64,000 bases of DNA from Toxonevra muliebris. Taxonomy: Eukaryota; Arthropoda; Insecta; Diptera; Pallopteridae. The notes under the pieces were generated by a model that saw nothing but the letters and a program-made list of their open reading frames with translations, was not told the origin of the DNA and searched no databases. This document shows, in pieces, positions 1 through 12,484 of the stretch. Every line of letters begins with the position of its first letter. The first letter of the stretch is position 1. A program made the translations under genes and the position numbers. Where the stretch lies: positions 79,860,400 through 79,924,399 of the forward strand of contig OY829328.1 of NCBI GenBank assembly GCA_963691655.1, written 5' to 3'.

Positions 1-682
1 TTGTTAGGAAAAAAAAACCGTCTCTCAACAATTCAATGCCAGATGGTATTGCGATTCGTTGAACTATTCGGTGATAGTCTTTTTCACCATTTTTTCTTCA
101 ACTTTGAACAATTCACCAACGCTATCATAACAAAAGTAACCCTAAACCATGACATAATCACCGCGAAATTTCACTGTTGGCGTAATACATTGGCGTTGGT
201 GCAGTTCTCCGGGTTTTCTAGGGCAAAACGTACGAGGTTTGCTTCCGAAAATTTCGAATTTGGATTCGTCTGTCCAAGGTATCTGTTTTCACTGTTCAGT
301 TGTCCAGTTGACGTGTTCTTTTGTCTATTTCAATCGTTTCTTAATGTTTTTAGGTCGTAACAATGGTTTTTTGACAGCAACTCTACCACAGAGACCAACA
401 TCATGTAATAGACAATTCACTACTTAATGAAATTGGATTTGGCAAGACTTCATTGACGGTGTCATCTTTTTCGGTCGACCAGAGCGTTTTTCGTCCTCGA
501 ATGTGTTGAGTTCCAGCATGTCTTTTGATAATTAAAGAAACTCCAGATTGTGAAACACCCAGAATTTGTGCGATTTTTGCTGAGTATGACCAGTTTTTGC
601 TAAAATTATTTTTTGAGCACATTTTTGTCTTAGAATTTGCTTTGTTTTTGCCACTTTCTTGGTTAAGAAAACGCATTTGCAA
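1..682 (-). pseudogene. Tc1-like transposase remnant, truncated by window edge
   Basis: Read on the minus strand, this is a decayed Tc1-family DDE transposase, the enzyme that cuts and pastes its own element. Near 520-600 lies a helix-turn-helix segment (AKIAQILGVSQSGVSLIIKR), the paired-like DNA-binding domain of Tc1 proteins. Further on, in other frames, come LLHDVGLCGRVAVKKPLL (about 365-415) and WTDESKFEIFGS (about 240-285), the region of the first catalytic Asp. After that come a KPRTF-like stretch and a degraded MVWGCF-type motif in which the Trp codon has become a stop (about 145-170). Frame changes and stops show it is dead. The second Asp and the Glu would lie beyond the left edge. 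No terminal inverted repeat could be placed to the right. Confidence 0.85.
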
Positions 683-2394
683 TAGCAGAAATGGTAGATA
701 TGACTTGCATAGTGCAATTGGTCAACAAGTGTCACACCATCCAATTTTACCGTTATATTTAGACAATAGGGATGACAAATAATGTTTAAAAACTTTAACG
801 CACATTTTAAATTAGATTGAAATTGATTTGGGTTGAAAATGATTTGAAACGCAGAGTGAAACAGATGATCCCGAAATTTTTCATTTTTATCAAATTTTCT
901 AATTTGACATTTTGTGTTAGAAAAAATCAAAAATATCCAGTAAAATGACCAAAATGTTATTTTAACGAAACAAATTGAATAAAATTGCCTGAGACCGATA
1001 AATGTGTCGATAAAAATGAAAAATATTGTCTTTTTTTACATTATCGCAAACTTTTGACGGGTAGATCTTATTTCGTTTTGTATGAAAACTTAAACTGTCA
1101 TATTTTCTACTACAACTTACTGTCACAAATATTCATACTTATATAATCGAAAGCATTATTCATTTGTTGTTATAATTCTTTTTTATTTGTACTATATATC
1201 TACAATTTTTTCTATTCTATTTTCACTCTAACTTGAATGTTCTTTTTTTAATCTTTTATCTCTATTATTTATACACTTGTGCTCTATAATCCTAGGTTTT
1301 TTTTTACTTTCACACCACATTTATTTTTTTTTTCTGAAACGGTAGTACTTGTCACACATAATTCAGTTGTCAAAATATCACACCTTTTTTAACATTTGAC
1401 AGTTTATTGTTATTACATTAGTTTCAATGATATATCAATTGCAGTTGCTTATTGTTTATTTTTGCTTTTCCTTTTTTCTTAATAAAATTTATCTTTACCG
1501 ATAGTGAAGGGTTTCGTTTTTTTTTTTTAAATAATATATTCTAGGGGAAATTAAAAAGTTAGTTACAAGTAAACATGTGTAAATGGTTCATATCTGTTTC
1601 TAAGAAATTAACTTTATCTTATTGCAAAATTTTTGGAATAAACTTTCCGCCCCAGAGCGATACTGTAAATTACAAAAAATTGGATACTGAATAACTACTA
1701 TGTTGATTTGTTTTGCAGCTGCAGGCTGAAAGCTGATATGGGTGTACTGTTATTTAATAGTTTCCACTTAAATGAAGTTAACTTCTCATAAAAATATCTG
1801 ATGGCTCTTGATCTGCCTTGACTTTTTGCGCAAACATGAAAGAGTAAGTATTATGATAGTCTAAGTAAGAAAAATTACTAATTGGTTAGCCCTGTGAATA
1901 GCAGCTTTCAGAGAAAAACTCTGAGTACTTTGAAGATCTAACATCTCCTGATTAATAACTCTTAATTCTTGTTGATTGTAAACTGTAAATTCTCAAATTA
2001 CGGTCAGCCGTTAATAAGAAGAAGAGTTATCCTTTATATACTAAAAACAAGTCCTATTTTTGAGAAAATAAATTTTAGCGTGCCGCCATTTTGTGAATTC
2101 TTGGTCAAACATAATATTCTTAGTATGTCCGGGACTAGAGCCATAATTTTTTTAAGTGTATTTCTCTTATCAAATGTTCCTGTGGAAAAATGTCTGCCAA
2201 TAAGTAGGAAAGTTCTTGTCAAACATGAGAAAATGCTTGTCAAAATTGTAAATGCTATGCTTGTTAAGCTGGTTTCCATCAAATTTTTCACTTTTCTTTA
2301 ATGTTGTTCGAATATTTTATTCTATTTATTCAAGAAAAAATTTATTTTTATTGATTTTCATCTGTAAAAACTATTGGCAATAATTTTCCCATGT
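683..2394. other. AT-rich non-coding DNA
   Basis: No protein homology seen. The stretch is very A/T-rich with T homopolymers near 1300-1340 and 1515-1530. At 2212-2275 it holds two or three copies of ATGCTTGTCAAAA, the reverse complement of the unit that forms the minisatellite starting near 2395. Confidence 0.6.
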
Positions 2395-3527
2395 TTAAAA
2401 ATCATTTTCTCATTTTTGACAAGCATATTTTATGTTTTAACAGCCATTTCTCCACTTTTGACAGCATTTTCTCATTTTTCATAAGCATTTTTTACATGTT
2501 AACAACCAATTCTCTACTTTTGATAGCATTTTCTTATTTTTGACAAATATTCTTTACATTTTGACAGCCATTTCTATACTTTTGATAGCATTTCCTCATT
2601 TTTGACAAGCATTTTCCCTCCTTTTTACTTTTTTTGCAAGCATATCCCCACTTTGATAGCATTTCCTCATTTTTGACAAAAACTTTTTTTTTTAACAAGT
2701 ATTTCTCAACTTTGAGACAAAATTTTCCTAATTGTGACAAGCATTTTCCTATTTTCCACTAGATTTTTCTCCTTAGCAAGCATTTCTTACTTTTTCACAA
2801 GCATTTTTTACTTTTTGACAACCTTTTTTTACTTTTTGACAACCATTTCTCCACCTTCTACATTATTTCCTCATTTTTATCAACCATTTTTTCTCTTTTT
2901 GATAAGTATTTCTCTACTTAAGACAAGATTTCCCCATTTCTGACTAGCATTTTTCAATTTTTGACAAACATTTGACAAGATTTTTCTCTTTTGGCAAACA
3001 TTTCTCACTTTTTTACAAACTATCTTCACTTTTGACAGAATTTACTTATTTTTGACCACCGTTTTTCTGCTTTTTGGCAAGTATTTCCCCACTTTTGACA
3101 ACATCCTCTCATTTTTGACAAACATTTCCCAATTTTTGACAATCATTTTTTCACTTTTTGACAAGCATTTCCCCAATTTTAACAACATTCCCCCACTTTT
3201 GACAGAGTTTCCTAATTTTTGACAAGCATTTTCCTGTTTTTGACAAGCATTTTCCTATTTTTGACACGATTTTTATCCGTTTTGGAAAGCATTTTTTACT
3301 CTTTTAGAAGCATATCCCCACTTTTAATAGCATTTTCTCATTTTTAACATTAATTTTTCCACTTTTTGACAAATATTTCCCCAATTTTGACAGCATTCCC
3401 CTATTTTTAACAATCATTTTCTTATTTTTGACAAGCATTTCCTTAATTTTGACAAGTATTTCATCAATTTTGACAAGCATTTCATCAATTTTGACAAGCA
3501 TTTCCTCAATTTTGACATGCATTTTCC
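2395..3527. repeat. Degenerate minisatellite, basic unit about 21 bp
   Basis: The sequence TTTTGACAAGCATTTCC and variants recur dozens of times. The last copies (about 3425-3520) are the most regular and show a 21-bp period; earlier copies vary in spacing. Because 21 is a multiple of three, the minus strand reads as repeated MLVKIDE-like heptapeptides with no stop for over 200 bp. This is a by-product of the period, not evidence of a gene: the reading breaks up as soon as the copies drift. Confidence 0.85.
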
Positions 3528-5229
3528 CCATCATCCTTTTCTTTCCACCTCACAACTTTACAGTGAAAAAGTTTGGATCGATCGGTATCTCCTCGTATTT
3601 GAACCCATTCAGTTATGTAGCTCTCGTTGAACATATCACAATTTATGTACATACATACATCCAGGATTAAAAAAATTCTCCGAATCCCATCCTGTTTTCT
3701 TAGATTAATTAATTTGAATTTGCCGTATTTCAAACCTTTTTTCGGGTTGTTCATTCGAAAAAAAAACTCCTTAGCTTCAGAAACAAACAAAACATTCTCA
3801 CACTCTAAACTGCTATCGCGCTAATTTTATGATTTTTTTTATTATGATGTTTTATGATATGTATTTTGAATACACACCACACACACCAAAAATAAAACCG
3901 TTAAGATTATCAAATCCCAAATATGAAAGAAAATTTGTAACCTCAGCTTTGAAAAATAACCCTGACAATGGCAACCTCATAACATAAATATATAAATGAA
4001 TTTATATCCACATATCTATATAAGTATATACTAGTATATAAATATTTTTATATGTAAACAAAGCAGTTCCTCTTACAATCAAATGCATAAAAAAAAAAAA
4101 AAAATTATCTCAAAACTTTGAGTAGCCACAACATGAAATTCTTAAAAGTACAAATGTTAAAAAAGAAATAAAAAAAATTATGGAAATGTGAATAATTTTG
4201 CTACTTGGATATCCGCTATCCACATTGTACATGAATGCAAGCATGTATGTATGTGTATCAGTCTTTGTTTGTATGTGTGTACGCGCTGAAATTATCGCCT
4301 CGGGTGACTCAATTGTATAACAATGATTTCTTGTTATATTTACTTAAAAAGTGAGCTTCTCCATTCAACTTGTGAATAACTGATAAACACCATATAATTC
4401 AGATATGGGAAATTTTTTTTAGTAAAAAAATAAAATATAAATAAATTACTGATTTAAAAAAAAAAAAAAATGTTTATATATATAAATGTTTATATGTAAG
4501 TAGGTTTATGACTTTCATTCATAGATTTTTTCACATACTACGACATCACAAGTATAACTAATTCATTAGCAAGAGCTGAAAGAAAATAGATTTGTATTTG
4601 ATATGTAAAAAATAATACATAAAAATATTCAGTTTTTATTTATCTCTGAAAGTTCTTCCTAGGATCCGCTAGGTAAAAATTCGCAGTTCGCAAATTTCTT
4701 CAAACTCCAAAATTGATCGATATTCTTATAAAAAACAGTATAACTCGGTATTAGGAAATGTCTAAATAAATCTTCTGCTGTGGGATTTAAAAACTTTCGA
4801 GTTTATGCTGCTTTGGTATTAGTAAAAAATTGGATGTGTGAAAGATTTAAGAAACTATAGCTCATGCATAGATCTATTAAAATTTTGCCTCAAATATGGA
4901 TTCATTACAAACTCATTTCGTCAGTTATTTTACTTTAACCAGCAGTAACCTCAATAGAATCAATAAAAATCTTTCAATTTCCTAATACCCGAATCTCGGA
5001 TATTGGAGATATGACTGTTAGGTTCAGAACCCTTTACACTAGTTCTTTGAACTCGCCTTATCATATTTCGTGAAATTTTTAAAGAAGAATTTCTGCAATA
5101 GACAATATTAACACATTCTTTGTAACTCACCTCCATAGAGGCAAAATAAAAAAAAAATGGAGCCATTTATGAGGCGAGACCGCTATGGCAGCATCTAAAA
5201 AAAAATAACTTTACGCAATATGATAAGTG
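3528..5229. other. AT-rich non-coding DNA with simple repeats
   Basis: No coding homology recognised. Contains CATA/TATG-type simple repeats (near 3650 and 4240), poly(A) tracts near 4088-4104 and 4456-4470, and short ATATAT stretches. Confidence 0.6.
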
Positions 5230-6335
5230 TTTAAATAAGTCTTCAAAGGTTTTTGTTGTCGCTGAATCCAAATCTGTAGTCGAAATCAGAAAACTAAAAA
5301 TGGCAGCTTCAAAATGGCGACGAAAAAATTTTAAAACTAACAAATCTAGGTTTAAATGTTTAATCGGGGGTTTTTGGGGTGGCTGAATCCGAATCTTTAG
5401 ACGAAATTTAAAATGGCAGCTTCAACTGAAACTGCTTACTCGGGGGTTTTTGGAGTCACTGAATTTCGAATACTTTGGTCAAAATGACAAAACTCAAAAT
5501 GCGGTTTCAAAATGACGACCAAAAAGTTTTAAATTAAGCAAATCCGGCTCAAAATGTTTACTCTGGGGTTTTTGGGGTCCGAATTTTCTGTCAAAATGTG
5601 AAAATTCAAAATGGCCGATTCAAAATGGCGACCAAACAAATTTTAAGTTTAACAAATTTGTCTGTAAATGCTTAAACGAAATTTTTTGGGGTGGCTGAAC
5701 CCGAATCTTTGGTCAAAATTGAAAAATTCAAAATGGCAGCTTCAAAATGGCGACCAGGAAAATCTTTAATCTAACGAATCTGGCTAAAACTGCTTATCCG
5801 GGTGTTTTTGAGGTCGCTGAATCCAAGTTTTGGGTCACAATTCAAAAATTCGAAATGGTGGATTCAAAATGGCGACTGAAAAAACTTTAAATCCAATGAA
5901 TCTAGGTAAAAATGCTTGCTCGGGGATTTTTGAGGTCGCTGAATTTGAATCTTTGGTCGGAATTTAAAAATTCAAAATGGCGGTTTCAAAATGCCGATCG
6001 AAAAAAATTTTTAAGAAACCGAATCTAGCTGAAAATGCTGAGTCAGAGGTGTTTAGGATCACTAAATTCTAATCTTTGGTCAAAATTTAAAAATTCAAAA
6101 TGGCTACCAAAAAATTTTAAATCAAACTAATCGGGCTGAAAATGATTTTTCGGGTGTTTTTGGAGTCGCTGAATTCGAATCTTTGGTCAAAATCAGGAAA
6201 TTCAAAAAAGCGACTACAAAAATTGTAAATCCAACGAATCGGGTTTTTGGGGTCGCTCAATCTAATTCTTTGGTTAAAATTATTATAAAATTCAAAGTGG
6301 CAGCTACAAAATGGCGACCAAAAATATTATGATGT
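5230..6335. repeat. Satellite-like tandem array, period about 120 bp
   Basis: About nine diverged copies follow one another. Each copy has the order: AAAATGGCGACC, a T/A-rich stretch, an AACGAATCTGGCTGAAAATG-like segment, TCGGGGGTTTTTGGGGTCGC, TGAATCCGAATCTTTGGTC, then AAAATTCAAAATGGC. The GTTTTTGGGG landmark recurs near 5369, 5442, 5567, 5681, 5805, 5925, 6035, 6155 and 6245. One interval is short, indicating an internal deletion. Copies differ by many substitutions, so the array is old. Confidence 0.85.
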
Positions 6336-8074
6336 ACTAATTTTCCCACTTAATTTTCCATTTATTGTAAAGCTGACATCATGTTTGAAATTTTGCGCCT
6401 TTTACATTATAGTTCTCGTTTTGTCCGCAAGATGGTAAAGTCGTAATTGAGATAGATTCTCTCACTAACGAGACGTGTTGCGAAATATATAAGTACCTAC
6501 AGAAAACTTTTGAGATAGAAATATTTTGAGTTTTTTTTATTTTGACAGAAAATTTGCATTCATCGACCCCGAAAACCCCAGAATAAACATTTTCCACCAA
6601 ATTCGTTAGCTTTCAAATTTATTGGTCCCCATTTTGGGTTTTTTTTTTTAACAAGAGAGTTAGAAAAGAAAATTGTTTTTTTTAGTACATTTTTGGCACG
6701 GAAACTTTACTTTCTCTTCACGGAACGGTTCAATTTGGAGTTAGAAGATTGGATTTCAAATTATGATTTCTTTGCATGACGGTATATGCAATCGACTTTA
6801 AAACTAACACTCTTCTTTGATTCTCTGGCTTTCTGAGATATATGAATTACATAAAATTATTCAGCACAAATATTTATAGGCTATCTCCAATTAGACTTTC
6901 AGAGGAAACATTTTCAACGGCGACAAATTTAATCTTTAGAAAACTCCTTTTTATAACATCCATTCGGTACTTCGATTTTATTCCGAAGAATGACTTCAGT
7001 AGTCCCCATTGAAATCGTCTGATTTTTTATTTCAATTAATTGAAGAATTTCTTTGCATTTCTAACTATATTTCTGGAGCAACGAAATGTGGATTATTTAC
7101 TCTATATATTCAAAGTAGACATGTCAAACGAATATAGCCTACATTTATGAATGTAGCATATATATTTACATACATGTATCTCCATGTATTAATCAAAAGT
7201 AGGTAGTGGATATACAAAAGATTATTTCCCGCATGTGTCTCATATGTTTTCGCTTCCCCACATTCATAATGCATTCCTTTAGTGTCAGTTACTTTTGCTG
7301 TTATTTAATTATGTCGAAAAAAAAAATATGAAATTCTTTTTGCTTATTTAGCACAAATGTGGGAACTTTTATAAATTTTCGGAAATTGCAAAAAAAAAAA
7401 AAAAAAAAAAATACAATTCTTTGGCAACTAACTCAAAAAGGAAATTGATATATGAGCCAAACTCAGAGGTGTATAACGATCGTATATTGGATTGAATTTT
7501 ACTACTTTCAAAATTTATGATTTGTAAGCATACAAATTATAAATTTAATTAAGGAACAGATATCAAATGTTTTTGAAAATTTTTATTTTTCGTCTATTAA
7601 GACTACTTTTTAATGAAATTAAAACTTAGAGAGAAAAACTGCTAAAAAATACAAAATTTGAAAAATCTGAGTGTTATAAAGCACACTGAATTTAAGTAAA
7701 TATATATTTCTTTTAAAATACTAAATATTTTTTTGTTTTGTTTTGTGTAATCCAAGCTAAGTCAACAAATCTCATGTCACCCTCTTTAAATGTACTCAAA
7801 AATATTCGCAGATTGTTGTATGTAGTTTGTGTAAAACTAATAGAACTTGGAGTGGGCGAATGAACATATACATAAATATATATATATATATATAATGTCT
7901 TTGAACAAGAATAAAAACAGAAAACAAACATTAAAATACAACAAAATGAAGATGTTTCTATATCTATGTATCTATAAGTTGAATACATGCACATAGCAGC
8001 AAAACCCAGCGGAAAGAAATAGAAGAGATAACTCTTTTAAATCTCTCAAAAATTATATTCATTGCATTTATTTT
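6336..8074. other. AT-rich non-coding DNA
   Basis: No coding or element homology recognised. Contains a poly(A) run at about 7390-7411 and a (TA)n microsatellite at about 7876-7894. Confidence 0.6.
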
Positions 8075-10800
8075 ACGAACTAGAACAGAAGTAGAACAGA
8101 ACTAGAACAGAATTAGAACAGAACTAGAACCAGAACAGAACTAGAACAGAACTAGAACAGAACTAGAAAAGAACTAGAACAGAACTAGAACAGAACTAGA
8201 ACAGAACTAGAACAGAACTAGAACAGAACTAGAACAGAACTAGAACAGAACTAGAACAGAACTAGAACAGAACTAGAACAGAACTAGAACAGAACTAGAA
8301 CAGAACTAGAACAGAACTAGAACAGAAGTAGAAAAGAACTAAAACGGAACTAGAAAAGAACTAGAACAGAACTAGAACAGAATTAGAAAAGAACTAGAGC
8401 AGAATTAGAACCGAACTAGAACAGAACTAGAACAGAACTAGAACAGAACTAGAACAGAACTAGAACAGAACTAGAACAGAACTAGAACAGAACTAGAACA
8501 GAACTAGAACAGAACTAGAACAGAACTAGAACAGAACTAGAACAGAACTAGAACAGAACTAGAACAGAACTAGAACAGAACTAGAACAGAACTAGAACAG
8601 AACTAGAACAGAACTAGAACAGAACTAGAACAGAACAGAACTAGAACAGAACTAGAACAGAACTAGAACAGAACTAGAACAGAACTAGAACAGAAGTAGA
8701 AAAGAACTAAAACGGAACTAGAAAAGAACTAGAACAGAACTAGAACAGAATTAGAAAAGAACTAGAGCAGAATTAGAACCGAACTAGAACAGAACTAGAA
8801 CAGAACTAGAACAGAACTAGAACAGAACTAGAACAGAACTAGAACAGAACTAGAACAGAACTAGAACAGAACTAGAACAGAACTAGAACAGAACTAGAAC
8901 AGAACTAGAACAGAACTAGAACAGAACTAGAACAGAACTAGAACAGAACTAGAACAGAACTAGAACAGAACTAGAACAGAACTAGAACAGAACAGAACTA
9001 GAACAGAACTAGAACAGAACTAGAACAGAACTAGAACAGAACTAGAACAGAACTAGAACAGAACTAGAACAGAACTAGAACAGAACTAGAACAGAACTAG
9101 AACAGAACTAGAACAGAACTAGAACAGAACTAGAACAGAACTAGAACAGAACTAGAACAGAACTAGAACAGAACTAGAACAGAACTAGAACAGAACTAGA
9201 ACAGAACTAGAACGGAACTAGAACAGAAATTGAACAGAACTAGAACCGAACTAGAACAGAACAGAACTAGAACAGAACTAGAACAGAACTAGAACAGAAC
9301 TAGAACAGAACTAGAACAGAACTAGAACAGAACTAGAACAGAACTAGAACAGAACTAGAACAGAACTAGAACAGAACTAGAACAGAACTAGAACAGAACT
9401 AGAACAGAACTAGAACAGAACTAGAACAGAACTAGAACAGAACTAGAACAGAACTAGAACAGAACTAGAACAGAACTAGAACAGAACTAGAACAGAACTA
9501 GAACAGAACTAGAACAGAACTAGAACAGAACTAGAACAGAACTAGAACAGAACTAGAACAGAACTAGAACAGAACTAGAACAGAACTAGAACAGAACTAG
9601 AACAGAACTAGAACAGAACTAGAACAGAACTAGAACAGAACTAGAACAGAACTAGAACAGAACTAGAACAGAACTAGAACAGAACTAGAACAGAACTAGA
9701 ACAGAACTAGAACAGAACTAGAACAGAACTAGAACAGAACTAGAACAGAACTAGAACAGAACTAGAACAGAAGTAGAAAAGAACTAAAACGGAACTAGAA
9801 AAGAACTAGAACAGAACTAGAACAGAACTAGAAAAGAACTAGAGCAGAATTAGAACCGAACTAGAACAGAACTAGAACAGAACTAGAACAGAACTAGAAC
9901 AGAACTAGAACAGAACTACAACAGAACTAGAACAGAACTAGAACAGAACTAGAACAGAACTAGAACAGAACTAGAACAGAACTAGAACAGAACTAGAACA
10001 GAACTAGAACAGAACTAGAACAGAATTAGAACAGAACTAGAACAGAACTAGAACAGAACTAGAACAGAACTAGAACAGAACTAGAACAGAACAGAACTAG
10101 AACAGAACTAGAACAGAACTAGAACAGAACTAGAACAGAACTAGAACAGAACTAGAACAGAACTAGAACAGAACTAGAACAGAACTAGAACAGAACTAGA
10201 ACAGAACTAGAACAGAACTAGAACAGAACTAGAACAGAACTAGAACAGAACCAGAACAGAACTAGAACAGAACTAGAACGGAACTAGAACAGAAATTGAA
10301 CAGAACTAGAACAGAACAGAACTAGAACAGAACTAGAACAGAACTAGAACAGAACTAGAACAGAACTAGAACAGAACTAGAACAGAACTAGAACAGAACT
10401 AGAACAGAACTAGAACAGAACTAGAACAGAACTAGAACAGAACTAGAACAGAACTAGAACAGAACTAGAACAGAACTAGAACAGAACTAGAACAGAACTA
10501 GAACAGAACTAGAACAGAACTAGAACAGAACTAGAACAGAACTAGAACAGAACTAGAACAGAACTAGAACCAGAACAGAACTAGAACAGAACTAGAACAG
10601 AACTAGAACAGAACTAGAACAGAACTAGAACAGAACTAGAACAGAACTAGAACAGAACTAGAACAGAACTAGAACAGAACTAGAACAGAACTAGAACAGA
10701 ACTAGAACAGAACTAGAACAGAACTAGAACAGAACTAGAACAGAACTAGAACAGAACTAGAGCAGAACTAGAACCGAACTAGAACACAACTAGAACAGAA
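8075..10800. repeat. 11-bp satellite array (AGAACTAGAAC)n with higher-order structure
   Basis: About 2.7 kb of near-perfect tandem AGAACTAGAAC, roughly 245 units. Phase slips of AACAGAACAGAAC type occur near 8631, 8985, 9255, 10087 and 10310. A block of variant units beginning AGAAGTAGAAAAGAACTAAA occurs three times, near 8325, 8693 and 9770 (steps of 368 and 1077 bp). A second variant, AACGGAACTAGAACAGAAAT, occurs near 9211 and 10277 (step 1066). The shared variants mean the array grew by copying segments of about 0.37 and 1.07 kb, not only single units. Both strands carry TAG in all frames because 11 is not a multiple of three, so it cannot encode protein. Confidence 0.95.
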
Positions 10801-10985
10801 TTAGAAAAGAACTGAAACAGAACAAAACCAAAACTGAAACAGAATAAAACCAAAACTGAAACAGAACAAAACCAAAAGTGAAACAGAACTAGAATAGAAC
10901 TAGAATACAACTATAGTACAACTAGAACAAAGTTAGAATAGAAACAGAACAAGACCAAAACTAAAACAGAACTAGAACTGAAATA
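10801..10985. repeat. Degenerate right edge of the 11-bp satellite
   Basis: Units drift to AACTGAAACAGAACAAAACC and similar before ending near 10985. Array edges escape homogenisation, so decay here is expected. Confidence 0.75.
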
Positions 10986-12484
10986 GAAAATACCTAAAAC
11001 CGAAGTAACGAATCAGGCTGCCCTTCTCTTTCCATCTAACAAAATATTTTCCCCCTGGGTGGAAATACAAATTTAGACATAAACTATAAAAATAAAAAAT
11101 AAATAAAATCGTATACACACACAGAAGAAATACCAAAAATGATAATTTCAAAAGCCTACAAAACTCAGCATGATGACTCGTACATGAGGAGATTGAAGAT
11201 CCACAAACAAAAAAAAAGAAAAAAAAAAACAATTTTATTTTACAAAATCTAAAAATAAAAAAGAAATAATAAACTAAAATTATTTATATTTACTATACAA
11301 TGAAAATTTTTTATTTTTTTTTTATTATTGCTGAATAAATTTTCTCTTTTTCTATTTCCATTTAAAAAGAGAACAATAAAAATGCAAATTGTTTGACAGC
11401 AAAAATCGCGATTGCGATCTCGTGTTCAACGCGTTGTTCAATTTGTTCAATGATCTGATCACAATTCATTTGATCAATCATGGGCGTTGCGGTGAACTTA
11501 AACCATCAAGCCTTAAGTAAATAATAAATATTTAAGTAAAAGTGTAGAAAAATGCGTGGGCCCCAATTATTTTGCTTAATTACTTGCTTCACTTTACTTG
11601 TGTTTAATCAATTTAATTATGCGCGAAAAATTTTACTTATTTTCAGATTTTTTTCTTTCATTTTGCAAATCTCCGTTGCAAAAAAAATTTTGCTTTGCTT
11701 GCATAATTTTTTATAAGCGCTAGCAAATTATTAAAATGATAAATGGTTTTTGTCATTTTATATTATGCACACATTCACATTTTTTTTTTGTGTTTTTGTA
11801 TTTTTGTGAATTTTCGCACGTTAATTTTTGAGATTTACATCAAATTAATTGAATTTTTCTTTTCTTATTTTTTTTGTATTCAATAAAGTGTGATTAATCA
11901 AATGTGAGGGACTGAAAAAAAGTTGCACAGTGGAGAAATTTAAGAAATTATTTATTTTTTTAGGTACTTACTTAAAATATGTGTATCCAAAATGTAGGAC
12001 AAGGGAGTCAATAGCGGGACACAAAAATCAAATGGCTGTAAAATCCAAAGTAATCAACTTTTTAACAAAAAGTTGGAAAGCTGAGGCCTTTCGCTGAAGA
12101 TTGCATTTTGCTTTCGTTTAAACGAAAGAGCTACAAGCGATTGAAAAGAAAATATAAATCGGATATAGTGAGGCTTGCAGTCAATAGTGGGACAAAACTG
12201 AAAATGAGTTTTGTTTTTGCTGAAAATCAATGTGAAAATGAATAAAAATCTAAGTTTTTCTTATTTTTTATGAAAATTTTTTGAATGAATAAATAAATGG
12301 AGCAAAAAAATGACATTTCAATCTTCTTCTGAATATTGAGATTAGCAGTTATTGGAGACAAAATAACTGTGCTACTGAGTCAGACTTTTGCACGACATGC
12401 ATTTGATGCGATTCTGTGCAGTTTACGTGCGTGACATTTTTCTCAAACATACAATTCAATAAACTGCATCATTTACCACAAGGC
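10986..12484. other. AT-rich non-coding DNA with a palindrome
   Basis: No coding homology seen. Notable items are a perfect 18-bp palindrome at 12111-12128 (CTTTCGTTTAAACGAAAG) and the direct repeat GTCAATAGYGGGACAAAA, found near 12007 and 12180 on either side of it. These may belong to an unrecognised mobile element. Confidence 0.5.

Noticed and set aside
2534..2740. Minus-strand frame rich in Lys/Met heptads, coiled-coil-like
   Set aside because: It is the codon-phase echo of the 21-bp minisatellite; adjacent units break the frame and composition is that of the repeat.
8075..10800. CRISPR-like array
   Set aside because: The 11-bp unit is directly tandem without unique spacers; this is a eukaryotic satellite.
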